From assembly GCA_002633005.1 (NCBI GenBank), contig NMRA01000424.1:10815-74814 (forward strand): 64,000 nt of DNA. The letters run 5' to 3'. Source of the DNA: Phoronis australis (taxonomy: Eukaryota > Phoronida > Phoronidae). Position 1 is the first letter of the stretch, and each line of letters opens with the position of its first letter. Both the position numbers and the translations under genes were made by a program. Of the stretch, positions 22,625-34,300 are shown in pieces. Below the pieces are notes generated by a model, which made no database searches, was not told the origin of the DNA, and saw only the letters and a program-made list of their open reading frames with translations.

Positions 22625-23017
22625 TTATTTTTGTTTATTCTTGTCCATGTCACTGACATTGCGCGGCAAGCCAGGGTGCCAAAGCGCTCGCTGTTTGAAT
22701 GATCCAGCTAATCCGTGGAAAATATTGGACACAGCTGCACCGATCGCAAGACAACATTCATTGAGAGACAAAGTAGACCTATACCAGTAACCAGTCGTAC
22801 ATCTTGGCTTACATATCCACCCTCGAGAACGAAACAGGGCAAATGCAAGAAAATGTAGCTTCTGACATTGCCAGGGTCTCAAGGAATACAAATGCACTGA
22901 GTCATTCGCAGCACATGATACGGTCACGCCTCCACACACGTGATTGATGACATTCCTGCTTACGTAAATACACATTGACCAATGGACGCCCGTACCTGGT
23001 GACCTATTTTGGATCAT
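22625..23017 (-). other. Cys-rich open frame of 130 codons, doubtful gene
   Basis: An uninterrupted - strand frame from an ATG. The product would have about ten cysteines (segments GWICKPRCTTGYW, LNECCLAIGA) and a basic tail, MDKNKQK. I see no signal peptide, domain or family. Upstream and downstream lack clear promoter or poly(A) signals. It may be part of an old transposon or chance. Confidence 0.2.
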
Positions 23018-23679
23018 TCAAAAGGCTCAGCGGAGTAAAATTTTCGCGTGGAGGGTGGATTGTCGATTGCATCGTCTCTAGTTTGGTAAGGCTTAATTAC
23101 TGTTATAATGTATGCCACTAATCAATTAAATTCTAATATAACGAATTTCCGTTTTTTTCATTTTGCATTTTCTCCAGTGTCGCTGGTTATCAGGAAATTG
23201 AAATTCGAGGGTCACATGATAGTTATTTTTATGCGGTTTCCGTACTCGGCCCGACTTGGTAACTTACGCCTGTATACTTATATAGTCTATAAATACGTAC
23301 ACATCTACTCTGCATTGGAGCCGTAAGATTACGCTTTAAAATTGTGTACACTGTTCAGTACGGCAGCTGCATGAAAACCACGTTTCAGTCGTTTAGTGCA
23401 AAATAATTTAGCATAAATTTCCGCCCGGACTTTTTGTGTACCTATGAAAACTGGAAAACTGTCGCCGACTTTACAAAGACAGTGCACTCGTGACCTGGTG
23501 GCTCGCGCACGCGCTTTTTCATGCACTATGGTCAGGGTGGTGGTGGCCTGCCGACAGGTCACCTCAAGCCAAGTCAGGGGCATAGGACGGGGTCAATATC
23601 TTGGTATCGACAGATGTTGACCGTGGGCAAACCTTTAGACTTTCGGAATATCAGTGGCCAGGCACTAGTGTAGTTATAT
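23018..23679. other. Intergenic, nothing recognised
   Basis: No gene. A - strand open frame at 23329-23583 has no recognisable domain. Confidence 0.4.
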
Positions 23680-23828
23680 CAGGGACCGATCAAGGATTTT
23701 GGGTTGGTGGGGGCCACTGGGGGGGCAGACTATCAGCAAGATTTTGCACCCCTGAACTTTCAAATGGAATCTGGGAGATTTTTAGGGGGAGCATGGCCCT
23801 CTTGGGCCTCCCTCTAAATCTATCACTG
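23680..23828. mobile_element. TIR element, GGCGGATC family (decayed copy)
   Basis: The interior (TTTGCACCCCTGAACTTTC, GGGAGATTTTTAGGGGG) matches 39298-39445 and, inverted, 55809-55961. The ends are degraded and no target-site duplication is visible. Confidence 0.55.
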
Positions 23829-26199
23829 GTTAAGTGTTACATTCATGTATAGTCTGCCTTGTACCATATAAGGGATACTGGTCCTCTTTAGTATTAGGCC
23901 CTGCCACGTAAAATTTAGCATAGCATTTGGTTATTTACCAAAATGCACAATCATCTTTCGGACCGACTCCGCCCCCTACCCTAATTACATAAGTGAGTTT
24001 GGTTATTGAGATTCATTCAGTGTTTGTTATCTATGGTGTCAATTTTTATATCATCCAGTATCGGCCCTCCAGATTCATCACAACTGGGTCATACGCTAGC
24101 ACTGACTGGAGAGATGAATAGTATTATTGTCAGTGCATACCATGTAATATTGAAATCTTTGGTTGCATTGGAAATTGATCCTCATGGCATATGTAGCCCT
24201 CTCTCACCTGAGCTTGAAGGGAAAGGTGTGTGTGTCTGTCTGAAAGGGGATTTTTTTAAGAGAGGGACCCCGTGGTAACACCAATTTGAGGGACTGTGAC
24301 TCAGTAAAAGCAATTCCAAACCTGTAGCTGCTATTTGACCCCAAAATCAAGGCCTCGAAAGCCCTGATTTGTGTAGTATTTTTTGCAAAAGCTTTGTAAA
24401 CCTATTGCTTGAAAATCTTTGTGTGAAACGAATCTAGATTTGCCCTCCACACTTTCTAACTCCCTTGTGAAGGTGCAAAATTTTGTAAAAATGACATCGA
24501 TCCACTTTTGTTTGTACCTTTCTTCTCTTTGATTTATCTATGCTGTATTTTTCCTACAGTCAGTGCGTAGAATGTTGAACATTTGTAGGGCTTAAAGAGC
24601 ACCCCAAATTCCTGTTAAGACTCTAGTACCCGATTTCATGGACAGTTTCATGTTAAACCTGGTTTTAAGTGGACTTAGACCATGTTTAAAGATAATCCAC
24701 ATTTCATGAAGGTGGTTTAACTTTAGACTGGTGGTCCAGTAAAACCCGGTTTAACTCCAGTTTAAACCTGGTCTAAGACGCTTTTCATTTCACTATCGTG
24801 GTCTAAATTTCTTAGACCTGTACTAGGAATCAGAACTGGTTCCTAGACTTGTACCAAGACCTTAAACCAGGTTAAACTTTAGACTTGGTCAGACCCAGGT
24901 TTAACACTGTTAAAGGTGCCTGACTCAGACTTGCGCGATATACATGTGCTCAACCATGCAGCTGAAAGATGTTCCAGCATTAGTCGCCGATGCAATTTTA
25001 GAGCAAGAGTAAACTATTTTCAAATTTTCGACAACACAAGACTTCGAGAACTGGCAAAACAGACAATGACAGAAATCATGTCATAGGGAACAAGATTATG
25101 GTGTCATCATAATCTTGTTCCCTATGACATTGATTTTTTCTGTAAGCAGTTCTGTGAGGAAATCTTTTTTCCGCAGGAGAAAAGTTTTCCGACTTTTCTA
25201 CTCCTTTTATTGCTGTGACAGAGCCACCTGGAAATGTATGTCTGCACTGATTCTACCAATATCTAGTGCTGTCACAATACTCACATGGTAACACTTGTGT
25301 TGGCTACAGTCATAGGTCACACTCATGTCCATGGAGCTAAGAAACTTTCCATCACATTGGCTTTTCTTTTGTTGTTTGGTTTTTTGGGATATTGAATTTA
25401 CAATTGTGATATGCAGTAATAGTGCAAAGGAGGGATTATGCTTACAATGTAGTCACTTGTTAAATCAAAGTAAACAGCGTAAGCTGGCCTCAATTTGGGA
25501 GACATATTTGCGAAAACATTTTTGGCCAAATAATGCATTTTTGAGAACACTTAAAAATGTATATGACCTAGGACTTCTTTGGTTCAACTACAAGGACATA
25601 CCTATTTCGGGTATGATAAAAGGTTAATCATTTTTTTTTGTTTTTGCCAATCATACTTGACCAAAATGTAAGTAATGTCTAAGGTTATAAAATATTGTTC
25701 AAGTGAAAACATTCTGTTAAATGTATGCAACAAAGCCTGATGTTTGAATTAATGATTTTGCTCACGCCAGAATCCAAATGGCCCAGACTGTAAGGTCTTG
25801 CTTGGCCATTTATTGTACTTGAGTGTAAGGCCTGGACATACCCTATACCTATTGAGTATAATGGGGATGCCTTGTATTAGACTCTAGCTTATTGTCCCAC
25901 TTCCCCATAATAGAGTACCCTTCCTTTCAGAATGCCATCCCAGGCAATAAAGCCAGAACTATAGGGCCATACTTGTCTAAAGCTATATGGTGTTAACTGT
26001 TTAGAATGAGTTATGAATGTGTGTTTATTTCCTCCCTGAGAGGATGGCATCACCTGGCTGTCACAGCCATGCCACGTGAAAGGAACTTGTTTTTGTTTTT
26101 CTTCTAAGTAGGTCGGTGAAATAGGTCATTCCCTTTCGTTTTCATTGGCTAGTAAAACCATTGTGCACTGGCTTGTTTTTTTTGTGCTGGAGGAAGGTT
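23829..26199. other. Upstream of GS-1: palindromic repeats, no gene
   Basis: At 24654-24670 TTAAACCTGGTTTTAAG faces its near reverse complement at 24861-24877. TTAGACC and GTTTAA words recur between them, suggesting a decayed foldback-type repeat. A perfect hairpin lies at 25078-25130. No coding region supported. Confidence 0.45.
25078..25130. repeat. Perfect 23-bp inverted repeat with 7-nt loop
   Basis: The arm at 25078-25100 is the exact reverse complement of 25108-25130, with loop GTGTCAT. The arm includes CATAGGGAACAAGATTATG. No matching element ends are visible outside it. Confidence 0.9.
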
Positions 26200-26367
26200 G
26201 ACACTTGTTTAATGTGAGCCCAGGTTAGTGGATAGAATAAAGTTGTTGACAACCGATGTCATTGAATGAACGTGGTCATACATTACGAGAGTGCTTGGCG
26301 GGAGTAGTAATTATTGAATCATTTCTTCTGTAACTTGGGGAAGTCTGAGTTCGAATTTCGCTACCAG
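26200..26367 (+). other. Candidate 5' untranslated exon of GS-1
   Basis: GS-1 exon 1 begins at an acceptor, so an upstream untranslated exon is expected. ACCAG/GTAAGT at 26367/26368 is a strong donor. An inverted CCAAT motif (CATTGGCTAG) lies near 26145. The stretch before the donor also contains a B-box-like GTTCGAATTTC, so it may instead be a tRNA-derived repeat. Assignment is inference. Confidence 0.2.
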
Positions 26368-29300
26368 GTAAGTTTTTGGTTATCTATTTCATGAACATGC
26401 ATAAACGACATTTAGCGCCGTGGATTTTCTTTTGTGGCTTTTCAAAACAGCTCCAAACGCTAGCCGGTAAACCAACCCAAACTCGGTTTACGAGCTGACT
26501 TGGCAAACTCTAAGCGCGTGCTAAACTATTTGGCATAAAAATGAAGTGTTGATTTAGACCATTTACCATAAGAACACTTGTCTGACCTTGTTCCTTACTC
26601 ACTTAAGAAGTGGTTTCTGTGTTCTGATAGGAACGATAGTTCGTAATTTCTTCAGAACAATCTCACCATATTTCACTTCACGGCATGATCTAAAAGTTTA
26701 TGAACTCGGGAGCAATGAACTAATAGTCCTTCCCAACCCCACCCAGGAATCACCTGTTTAAATTAATGGGCGATTTTATATCCATTTCATACCTCTAAGT
26801 GGTCTAAATCAAAACTGGTTTGACGGAAAACACAGATTTAATGGTGCGGCAGATTTCTGTAATGTTAGAGTTAAAATCTACATACTGTGATTGATGTGTC
26901 CTTCACAAATATTTCCGATGAGAGTAGTTTTGGAGTTGTTGAGGGACCCGCCTATCCAACTTAGGACCTACTACGAGTTCTGTGTTGGGCACATTTATGG
27001 AAAGGAGGGTATTTATATTTTAGTAGGGCTACTGTTAAACGGTCAAGATTTCTAACAACTGCCAGAACTTAAAGCAAACTTCTTGTAAAAGTTTCGTTTT
27101 CCAAGACTGGTACACAGTTACCTCAAGGAAACAGAAAGCTTTCTGCCGGACTTGAAGCCACTTCCATGGCTTGGGATTCAGTCCTACCACCACGTATGCT
27201 CTCCACATTGGCAATTTATTTTAGTGTAATTCTTTACGGTAGTTGGACAAAGTCCTGGCTGACCAGGCCGAAATGTCAATTTTAGTCTTTCCGTAAGTGA
27301 TTTCGCTGCATTTACCCATGTTAGTATTTTATCAAAAAATTTTCTGAAAAAATTTCTGATCTATATTTTTGTAGAGAAATTTAACAAAATAAAACATCAT
27401 TTGTCGGCCATGTTGTTTGTGAAGCACTACTATATGTGGTTAACTCCAATAAACTACCGTATAATGGTTAAAAATGTAAAATGGTTTGAATAGCTCCGTA
27501 GTTAGAATGGAGTTGTGAATTTTTAGGAGGTTTAGTTTTTATATTTCATAGTTCCTCAGATCCTGTTTTGTTACAGTTTAAAATCGATTATGTGGTGTAC
27601 TGCATTTTCCAATTATTTTTGATGTGTGATACTGTATATTGTAAGCTTGCTGTCTGTCTGGAAAAATGCCTGCTGGCAATTTTAATAAGATCTTGGGTAA
27701 TTGTTCATGTACTGTTGTGTTGTAAGTGGGCAAGTTCAGTGTATAGAAAGAATCCATTCATGTCCAACAGGCCATTCAATCCCTTTAGTGGTCTCCAGCA
27801 GGTGAGAGGTTGACCAGTGCACTTAAGTATGGGTCACACCTTCTAAAGTTGAAATGTACCTTACTACATTGTCTGGCCTTTTCCTTGTTGGATTTGTGTA
27901 CTCTGTTGAATACACAGGGTAAAAGGGGGTCTTTCTTTTTGGCCAGCACCACATTTGCCACCTGGCCTCCTGTGTGCTCCAGTTGCATGAAACAGCCCCA
28001 AATAGGTACTCGCGTAAGCTCCCTAAATATGCTACTTATTTGTGGACTAGTTAAAGCTGTTCGTGTCTTTTCATGCTGATTTAGTTTCCTTTGATCCAAG
28101 TCTAGAATGAATGCTATGTTGAACTTTTCATGCAGCGGCCACTATGCTACATCACTAATTATGTCATTAAACTAAAGGCTCAGTTTTAAGTTCCGTTAGT
28201 GGCATAGATTCAGTGCCAAGGATTTTCGTTTGAACCTGTGCCCTTAGGGCACATTGATGATAAAAAGTGTGACTTTTAAAAAGTTGTGGCCAGCAGACTT
28301 GGTGAAATTAAAGCGGTAACATTTTATTATGAAACAGAAACCCCAAGGGCAATCGAAATGAGAACAGAGTCATGTTCATGTTGTATTTTTAATTAAAAAT
28401 TTGTTCAAAAAAGCAATCTCACAAAGACTTCAAACAGGCAGACGGTTCTGCAGCTGAGGCGGAATAAGAGTACAATCACATGACTGACATGCCAAACCAA
28501 CAAGCAGGCAATCTGGCTGCAAGTTGACCAGAATCTTACATTTGTGGAAAAGTGTTGTGTTTTAAAAGATGTGCCGGAGTGTGATGTACTTGCGTCTTTT
28601 TATTCGTATACATGCACTAATGGTGCAAAGGTAATGTCCAGGATTATTCCCGAGTGCTGTGAACTTTTCTGTAACTGTCATAAGAGTTATCGATAATTGT
28701 CTCCAATTTGAGACAAGGGCAAGTGAAAAAATTGGTCATTTTCATTTTTGAAAGGCTTGCGTACCTGTGAACGGTGACAGTTTCTCAGAAGTGGCTGGTG
28801 GTATCTATGCTATAGATCTTTAAAATGTTGTCACATTTAGTATTGTGCGCTACTTATCATCTTGTCAGCCATGTTGGGTCCTGAATTGGCGAGATTAAAC
28901 GTAAATGAATTGCACCATTTGCTGAGCATCAAATATTTTTGATTGGATTGTTAGCTTTCAACTAGAGTTCCACAATACAAGTTGACTGCTGTTGCATTTC
29001 TCAAATTAACATGAGCCACGGCATACAGAATGTGAAACGAAAGGTTTGAATAGTACAGTGTGTATAAGTGTAAATCTATATCTAGTATTGTTTACATGAT
29101 GGCTGTCATATATATGCAAGATAATTATACTATATAAGTATTTTTACATTACCTTGAAGATTACCCACTTCCGTAGTACACTATAAGGTGGTCACTTAAA
29201 AATTTCTTTCAATATTAGTAGTCCATTAGTCTAAAGTTGCATAGTATCTTTTTCCACAATATTAGTAGACTTAGTAAAGTGAAATTACTCTGATTTTGGG

Positions 29301-30195
29301 GTTACTTTTGTCCTGACTTGGTGAGACCTTACAGTATGTGAGGCTTGATTTCTGAGTTTTTCTGTGTCAATGCTTCAAATGATGTGATATTTACTCAAAC
29401 AAAATAAGAAAATGTAAAAACTATATTATAGTATTGACTCTATCTTATCAGATTTATATTGAATTGGCCATCTCGATTTTCCCTAGCACGAGACGTAATA
29501 AAGGATGTATGGATTTCGAAATTTATTTTGTATAGAAATTATTTCTTTCTCTGCAGAATGTGGTATTGAAATGATACTTAGCGATATCCCAGTCGAAATC
29601 AATGTTTCCCCAACATGTTCAGACAGCTGTTATGCACAAAGGTAATTAGTTTGGTATTGATTTTGATGTGAGGTACATGACCCACTGCAGTTTCATAAAA
29701 TTGTGACCTGAAGCATTGTTGCTGTTGCTGTAAACAGTAAATGGGTGTGTGGGTTATCAAGTGGGAGTGCCCTATGACGTGAATAGTTTGTGTGCCAATG
29801 TCCTACCGCATGTAGTTCGTATTATTCAACTTGCGTCAGCCAAACCTGAATTCCTCAGACTTCAAGTAATGTGCTCATCTGGAATGTGACGGCTTTTCTA
29901 TTGGTCCATAAAATTAAAGTTAATAGTTGGCGACAGTGTTTTGATTGTCACCAACGGTTTTTGGCTGTGTTGTTTTGTTCATTGTGTTGTTGTTTTTTAT
30001 TGGTTTGCGTGGTATCACATGACCTAGAAAGTGCTTTACACATGCTTGAATGTGAATGATGAATCATGATTCAGGCGTGTGATGTTTTGGAAAACCTCCC
30101 TCCAGTCCACACTCACTTCAATTTGGCCTGGAGCCTGTTTTATGAAAGTGACCTAAGACAGAAATTTGGTCTCTCACTCCCACTTCACAATTGCT
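26368..30195. other. Probable 5' intron or upstream DNA of GS-1
   Basis: T/G-rich on the + strand with no supported coding region. A - strand open frame at 27785-28099 has no family resemblance. Confidence 0.4.
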
Positions 30196-30488
30196 CTGGG
30201 CTTGGAATTTTCCGCGGAAACGCGGATTTCTGCTTTTTTCAAATGTTCTGTCCGCGCATTTTATTATATTTCCGCGTAAAAAAATCGGATTTGATATAAA
30301 ATTTCCGCGGCAAATTCCTTTCGACGACGTTCACCTCGAAAAGCGGAAGTTGCTCTTTATTTTTTTTTTAGTCCAACCGATTTTTGTCGGCGAAAGGTTC
30401 ACATCGACTATTTCAAGGCTGGGGTAGCGCGCATGTTTTGGGCCGTAAAAGTTTCCGCGTTTTTTGTCATTGGTCATTCCAAGCCCTG
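30196..30488. mobile_element. CAGGGCTTGGAAT TIR element (copy 1), TSD ATTGCT
   Basis: CTGGGCTTGGAATTTTCC at the left mirrors ATTCCAAGCCCTG at the right. ATTGCT is duplicated at 30190-30195 and 30489-30494. The right part (about 30340-30435) resembles the tail of the CATGCGCGCAC family, ending GCGCGCATG, so this looks like a composite element. Confidence 0.75.
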
Positions 30489-31304
30489 ATTGCTGAAAAA
30501 ATGTTTAGTCAAGTAATTGTGAGTGGATGACAATTTATAGTTTTAGAAATTATCTCGGTAACTAGCAGTTATGTGTATATTCAACATTTTGGCTTTTTGT
30601 TTCAGTGAGATTTAATCGTTTTTCAAAAATATTTGTGTGGAGCTTCAGACCAAATTTTAGTCGTGTGTCACTTTTCACGAAACAAACGTGTATTGTGAAG
30701 ACAGGTTGCCACTCCTGTACCCGTGGTTTACCCTTATACACAATACACGGTAAAGCAAAACAGAAACTGCAGCTGGGAGGGAGGTGAAATGATGATTGTC
30801 CTGTAAGGGTATGTGGCCTGCAGTAGTTCCTGACATTCGAAAACGAAAAAATGGGATTTAGTAGCTGGACGGCCACATCTGAAGCAACTTTTTGGCCAGA
30901 ACACCCTGGGACATCCCGGGCAATGTTTAACTTTGTCGGTCATGCCGACTAATTAAAACCAAAAAAAATAAGCTTTAGGTATATTATGTGGAAAAGTATT
31001 GTATAGTGATGCAAATTTTGTCACGTGTCTCATACAGCTAGACATTCCGATGTTGTTGCGGGATGCGAAACTAAGCTTCAAAAAGTGTAATGGTCAGGCT
31101 AAATGTAGGACAGGTTGCAAGTATGGGTTGTGTAAATTCTGTAGTTAAAGGACTCTCTTGGCATGCAGTGCATTGTCTAAAACTGATTTGGTCCTAGCAA
31201 TGTAGACGAGTGACTGGTATTTGGCATCAACTCAGTCACTGATCGTGTAATGTCATAACTCTTGACTGATTTCAGATTAGCTGCCAAGAACTGTCACAAT
31301 ATCA

Positions 31305-34300
31305 ATGGCGGGAGCAAACTTCCCCGGACAAACCGACAAGCGAGTCTTGGAACATTACCTCACGTTACCACAGCCAAAAACGTGTGTCCAGTTACTCTAT
31401 ATCTGGATCGATGGCACTGGCGAGGGGCTAAGGTCAAAGTCAAGGACTTGGGAAAGTGTGCCAAAATCGGTGGAAGGTGAGTTGGACACTTGAAATTGGC
31501 TGAATAATGTGGCGGATTTCGCTACTGGAAAAGGTGATTAAAAAGTTAACCATGAAATTGAGCCCGTGTAGTTGCCGTTGACATCGCCCCAGCTGTTCAT
31601 TCTGTGTTGGACCTGTTTATTGCTGCTACTTCTGTATATGCGGAGGATGTAGAGTATTTTGGTGAAACCGTCAATCGTGTACGTGTTGTGTAGCCTGTGT
31701 CGTCGCTGGGAGGAATAACTGGGTTGGAGACTGATTGTATGTACATCCATTCCTAAAATTTAAGGAGAAGAAGGAACATGGGTGCCTTTGTAGGAGTGCG
31801 ACTTTTTTGGTGGACGAAAATTAATGCCGGATAGTGAGCCTCAGCCGGTGATATCGTTTTCAATTTTGCCTTCTCAGATTTCATTTGGTGACCAGGGATT
31901 TTTGCCATTTCGTCAAATGCGACTTGGGATTTATTTTTAATGTCGAGCACTGTAGTTTAATTGGTGTCCTTTGCATACTACAACTAAAAACACAATGCAA
32001 TATTAGGCCCTGGAGTCGGGTAGTTGCCTCTCTGGGCTTCATCTTGAACTATTGTTGAGGTTACGATGAGGGGTCAGTTGTCCTGTGCTTATGTTGTGTT
32101 GTGAGCATTTTGTGATTTTTTCCTCTGTTTCCATGTTAACCTTGTGAAAATTAGTCACTCTCTGTTTAGATCAGTCGGGTTTGTTGGAATACAGGGGTGT
32201 ATTCTGATCTCTGTTCACGAAGGGCAATTACTGCATCAGCGTTATTCAGGGTTTGGAATTTTCCTCATTTACAAGGATTTCCTCTTATTTGGATTCAATT
32301 TCATTTTATCTGATTCCTACTGTCCTCTTTCTTTATCTCGTTTTTATCATTATTTTGACCTTATTCATGCAAAACCGTTGTTTCAGTTAAATTTTACAGC
32401 ACAAAAAATATGCATCATACAAGCCTATTTCTTTGTGAAAGGATGCGTAACCTGAAGAACCTATCGTTCTTGGTCAGTCCAAGCCCTGGGTATAAACAAC
32501 CAGTCCTCCATAGTTTTGGATAAATCTGCAGACGTATTTCTTCTTCTTTGTCCTGCACAAGGTTTTAGCTCGTCCCGTAATGTGGTAGTATGTAGCTTTT
32601 GGCGCGATGAGAGGTATCTAAAGGGAGGTTTGGATTAATCTCGGTCCTTATTTCCATTTTTCCCATACGTGCATTATATCATCAAAAAAATCTACTATCA
32701 GCAACTCCTAAAACAGGAATTCATGTTGTTAGTGTTGCCCAAATCGTTGGGATTTGTAGAAAGTTGTTTGGTATTGCATTTAAGTGTCACACTTTAATAA
32801 TAATAACTCCGTGATCCCTCTCCATTTGTAAGTATCAATGTTTCTTCATTGCAGAACTTCCCGAATGGAACTTTGACGGGTCTAGCACGGGCCAGGCTGA
32901 GGGATCTAACTCGGATGTCTACCTGCGCCCTGTGGCCATGTACAATGACCCCTTCAGGAGGGGTGACAACAAACTGGTGCTCTGTCAGACTTTAAAGTAC
33001 AACAAGGAACCAACAGGTGGGTCTGCAGGCACTTCATGCTGGGTGCAACTTTCAGGTTGCACACGATAAGTGTATGGGTCATCCCACTCCTACTTGTTCA
33101 CAATAAGTTTCCTACGAAAGGTTGCTCTAAAAAGGTGTACCTCACAAAATGTTAGTCAAATACTTTTTCTCCTGAGGCATCTATAGTCTTGATTGGCGAG
33201 CTATACATTATCAATTTTTACAACACCGTGTTCATTTGCAATAGACTTGTGTACATTCGTTTTGCTCAAGATGCTGTAATCTTGCTCAAGCTTTGATAAT
33301 GCTTTTTTTAGTTAAGTCGATGTGTTGAGTTGTGACTATGCTCATCCAGTGACGTAAGTCGTAGATGCTGCTTGAACATTGCCTCTTTGTGGATTTTAGG
33401 ATTGCTCATGTGTCCACTTTCCCTCGATGATATTCCCGTCTTTCTCTCTAACAGAAACCAACTTTAGACAGTCATGTGAAAAAGTGATGACCGAAGCTAG
33501 GGACGCCCACCCGTGGTTTGGTATCGAACAAGAGTATACCCTTTTGGACTATGACAAGCACCCATTTGGCTGGCCCAAGTGTGGCTTCCCTGGACCTCAG
33601 GGTAATTATGTTAGGCACATAAGAACACAAGTCTCCTCTCGTGATCCACCATTTTTTTCTGGTATCTTGTCCCAATTAAGTGGTGCTTTGGAAAATTGAT
33701 AATTTGGGGTGCTGAACATTCTGTTGGACTGGATTCAACTTACTGTTGCATTGGCTCAGTTCATATGTCAGGTGTTAGTATGTTTGCGCTAACCATTCAC
33801 TGGACCAATTGTTAATCAGAATTTGAGTTACGAAATATCAGTTAGAGAGGATGTGCTTATCCTTCCTCAAGAAATTGTTCAGGTGTTCTTACTGACAATG
33901 TTCTTCGCTTGTCACACCTATTCGTTTCGTATGAGCCTACATTCATTTCTCTGTTACACTAAATTTCCCGTTGCGGTATTAGTTGTTACTATTACATTAC
34001 TAGACAAAATTATTAGACAAAATGACATGGAATTCCCTATCGTGACGGCAGAAGCCAAATTCATCGCCAGAGTAGTCTTCCTTAATGACGAGAGTGGAGG
34101 GAAATTAACGAGAACCTCGGTAACCTTGGCATGCTATAAGCGGTAGTTTGACTCCACAATAGGTATTGGTGACCATTTTTGCTGTTCACAGGATTAGCTG
34201 TCACAGCACGTAAACAGTGTTCAAGTCTTGTTCTGTGGTTAGTGTGTATTGTGAGGTAAGATTTTGCTTTGTCTCTATTCAGGACCGTATTATTGTGGCG

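Noticed and set aside
22625-23017. Secreted Cys-rich peptide gene
   Set aside because: No signal peptide, no regulatory signals, no family match; kept only as a doubtful frame.
25078-25130. microRNA precursor
   Set aside because: Perfect 23-bp stem with 7-nt loop lacks the longer, mismatched stem of typical precursors.
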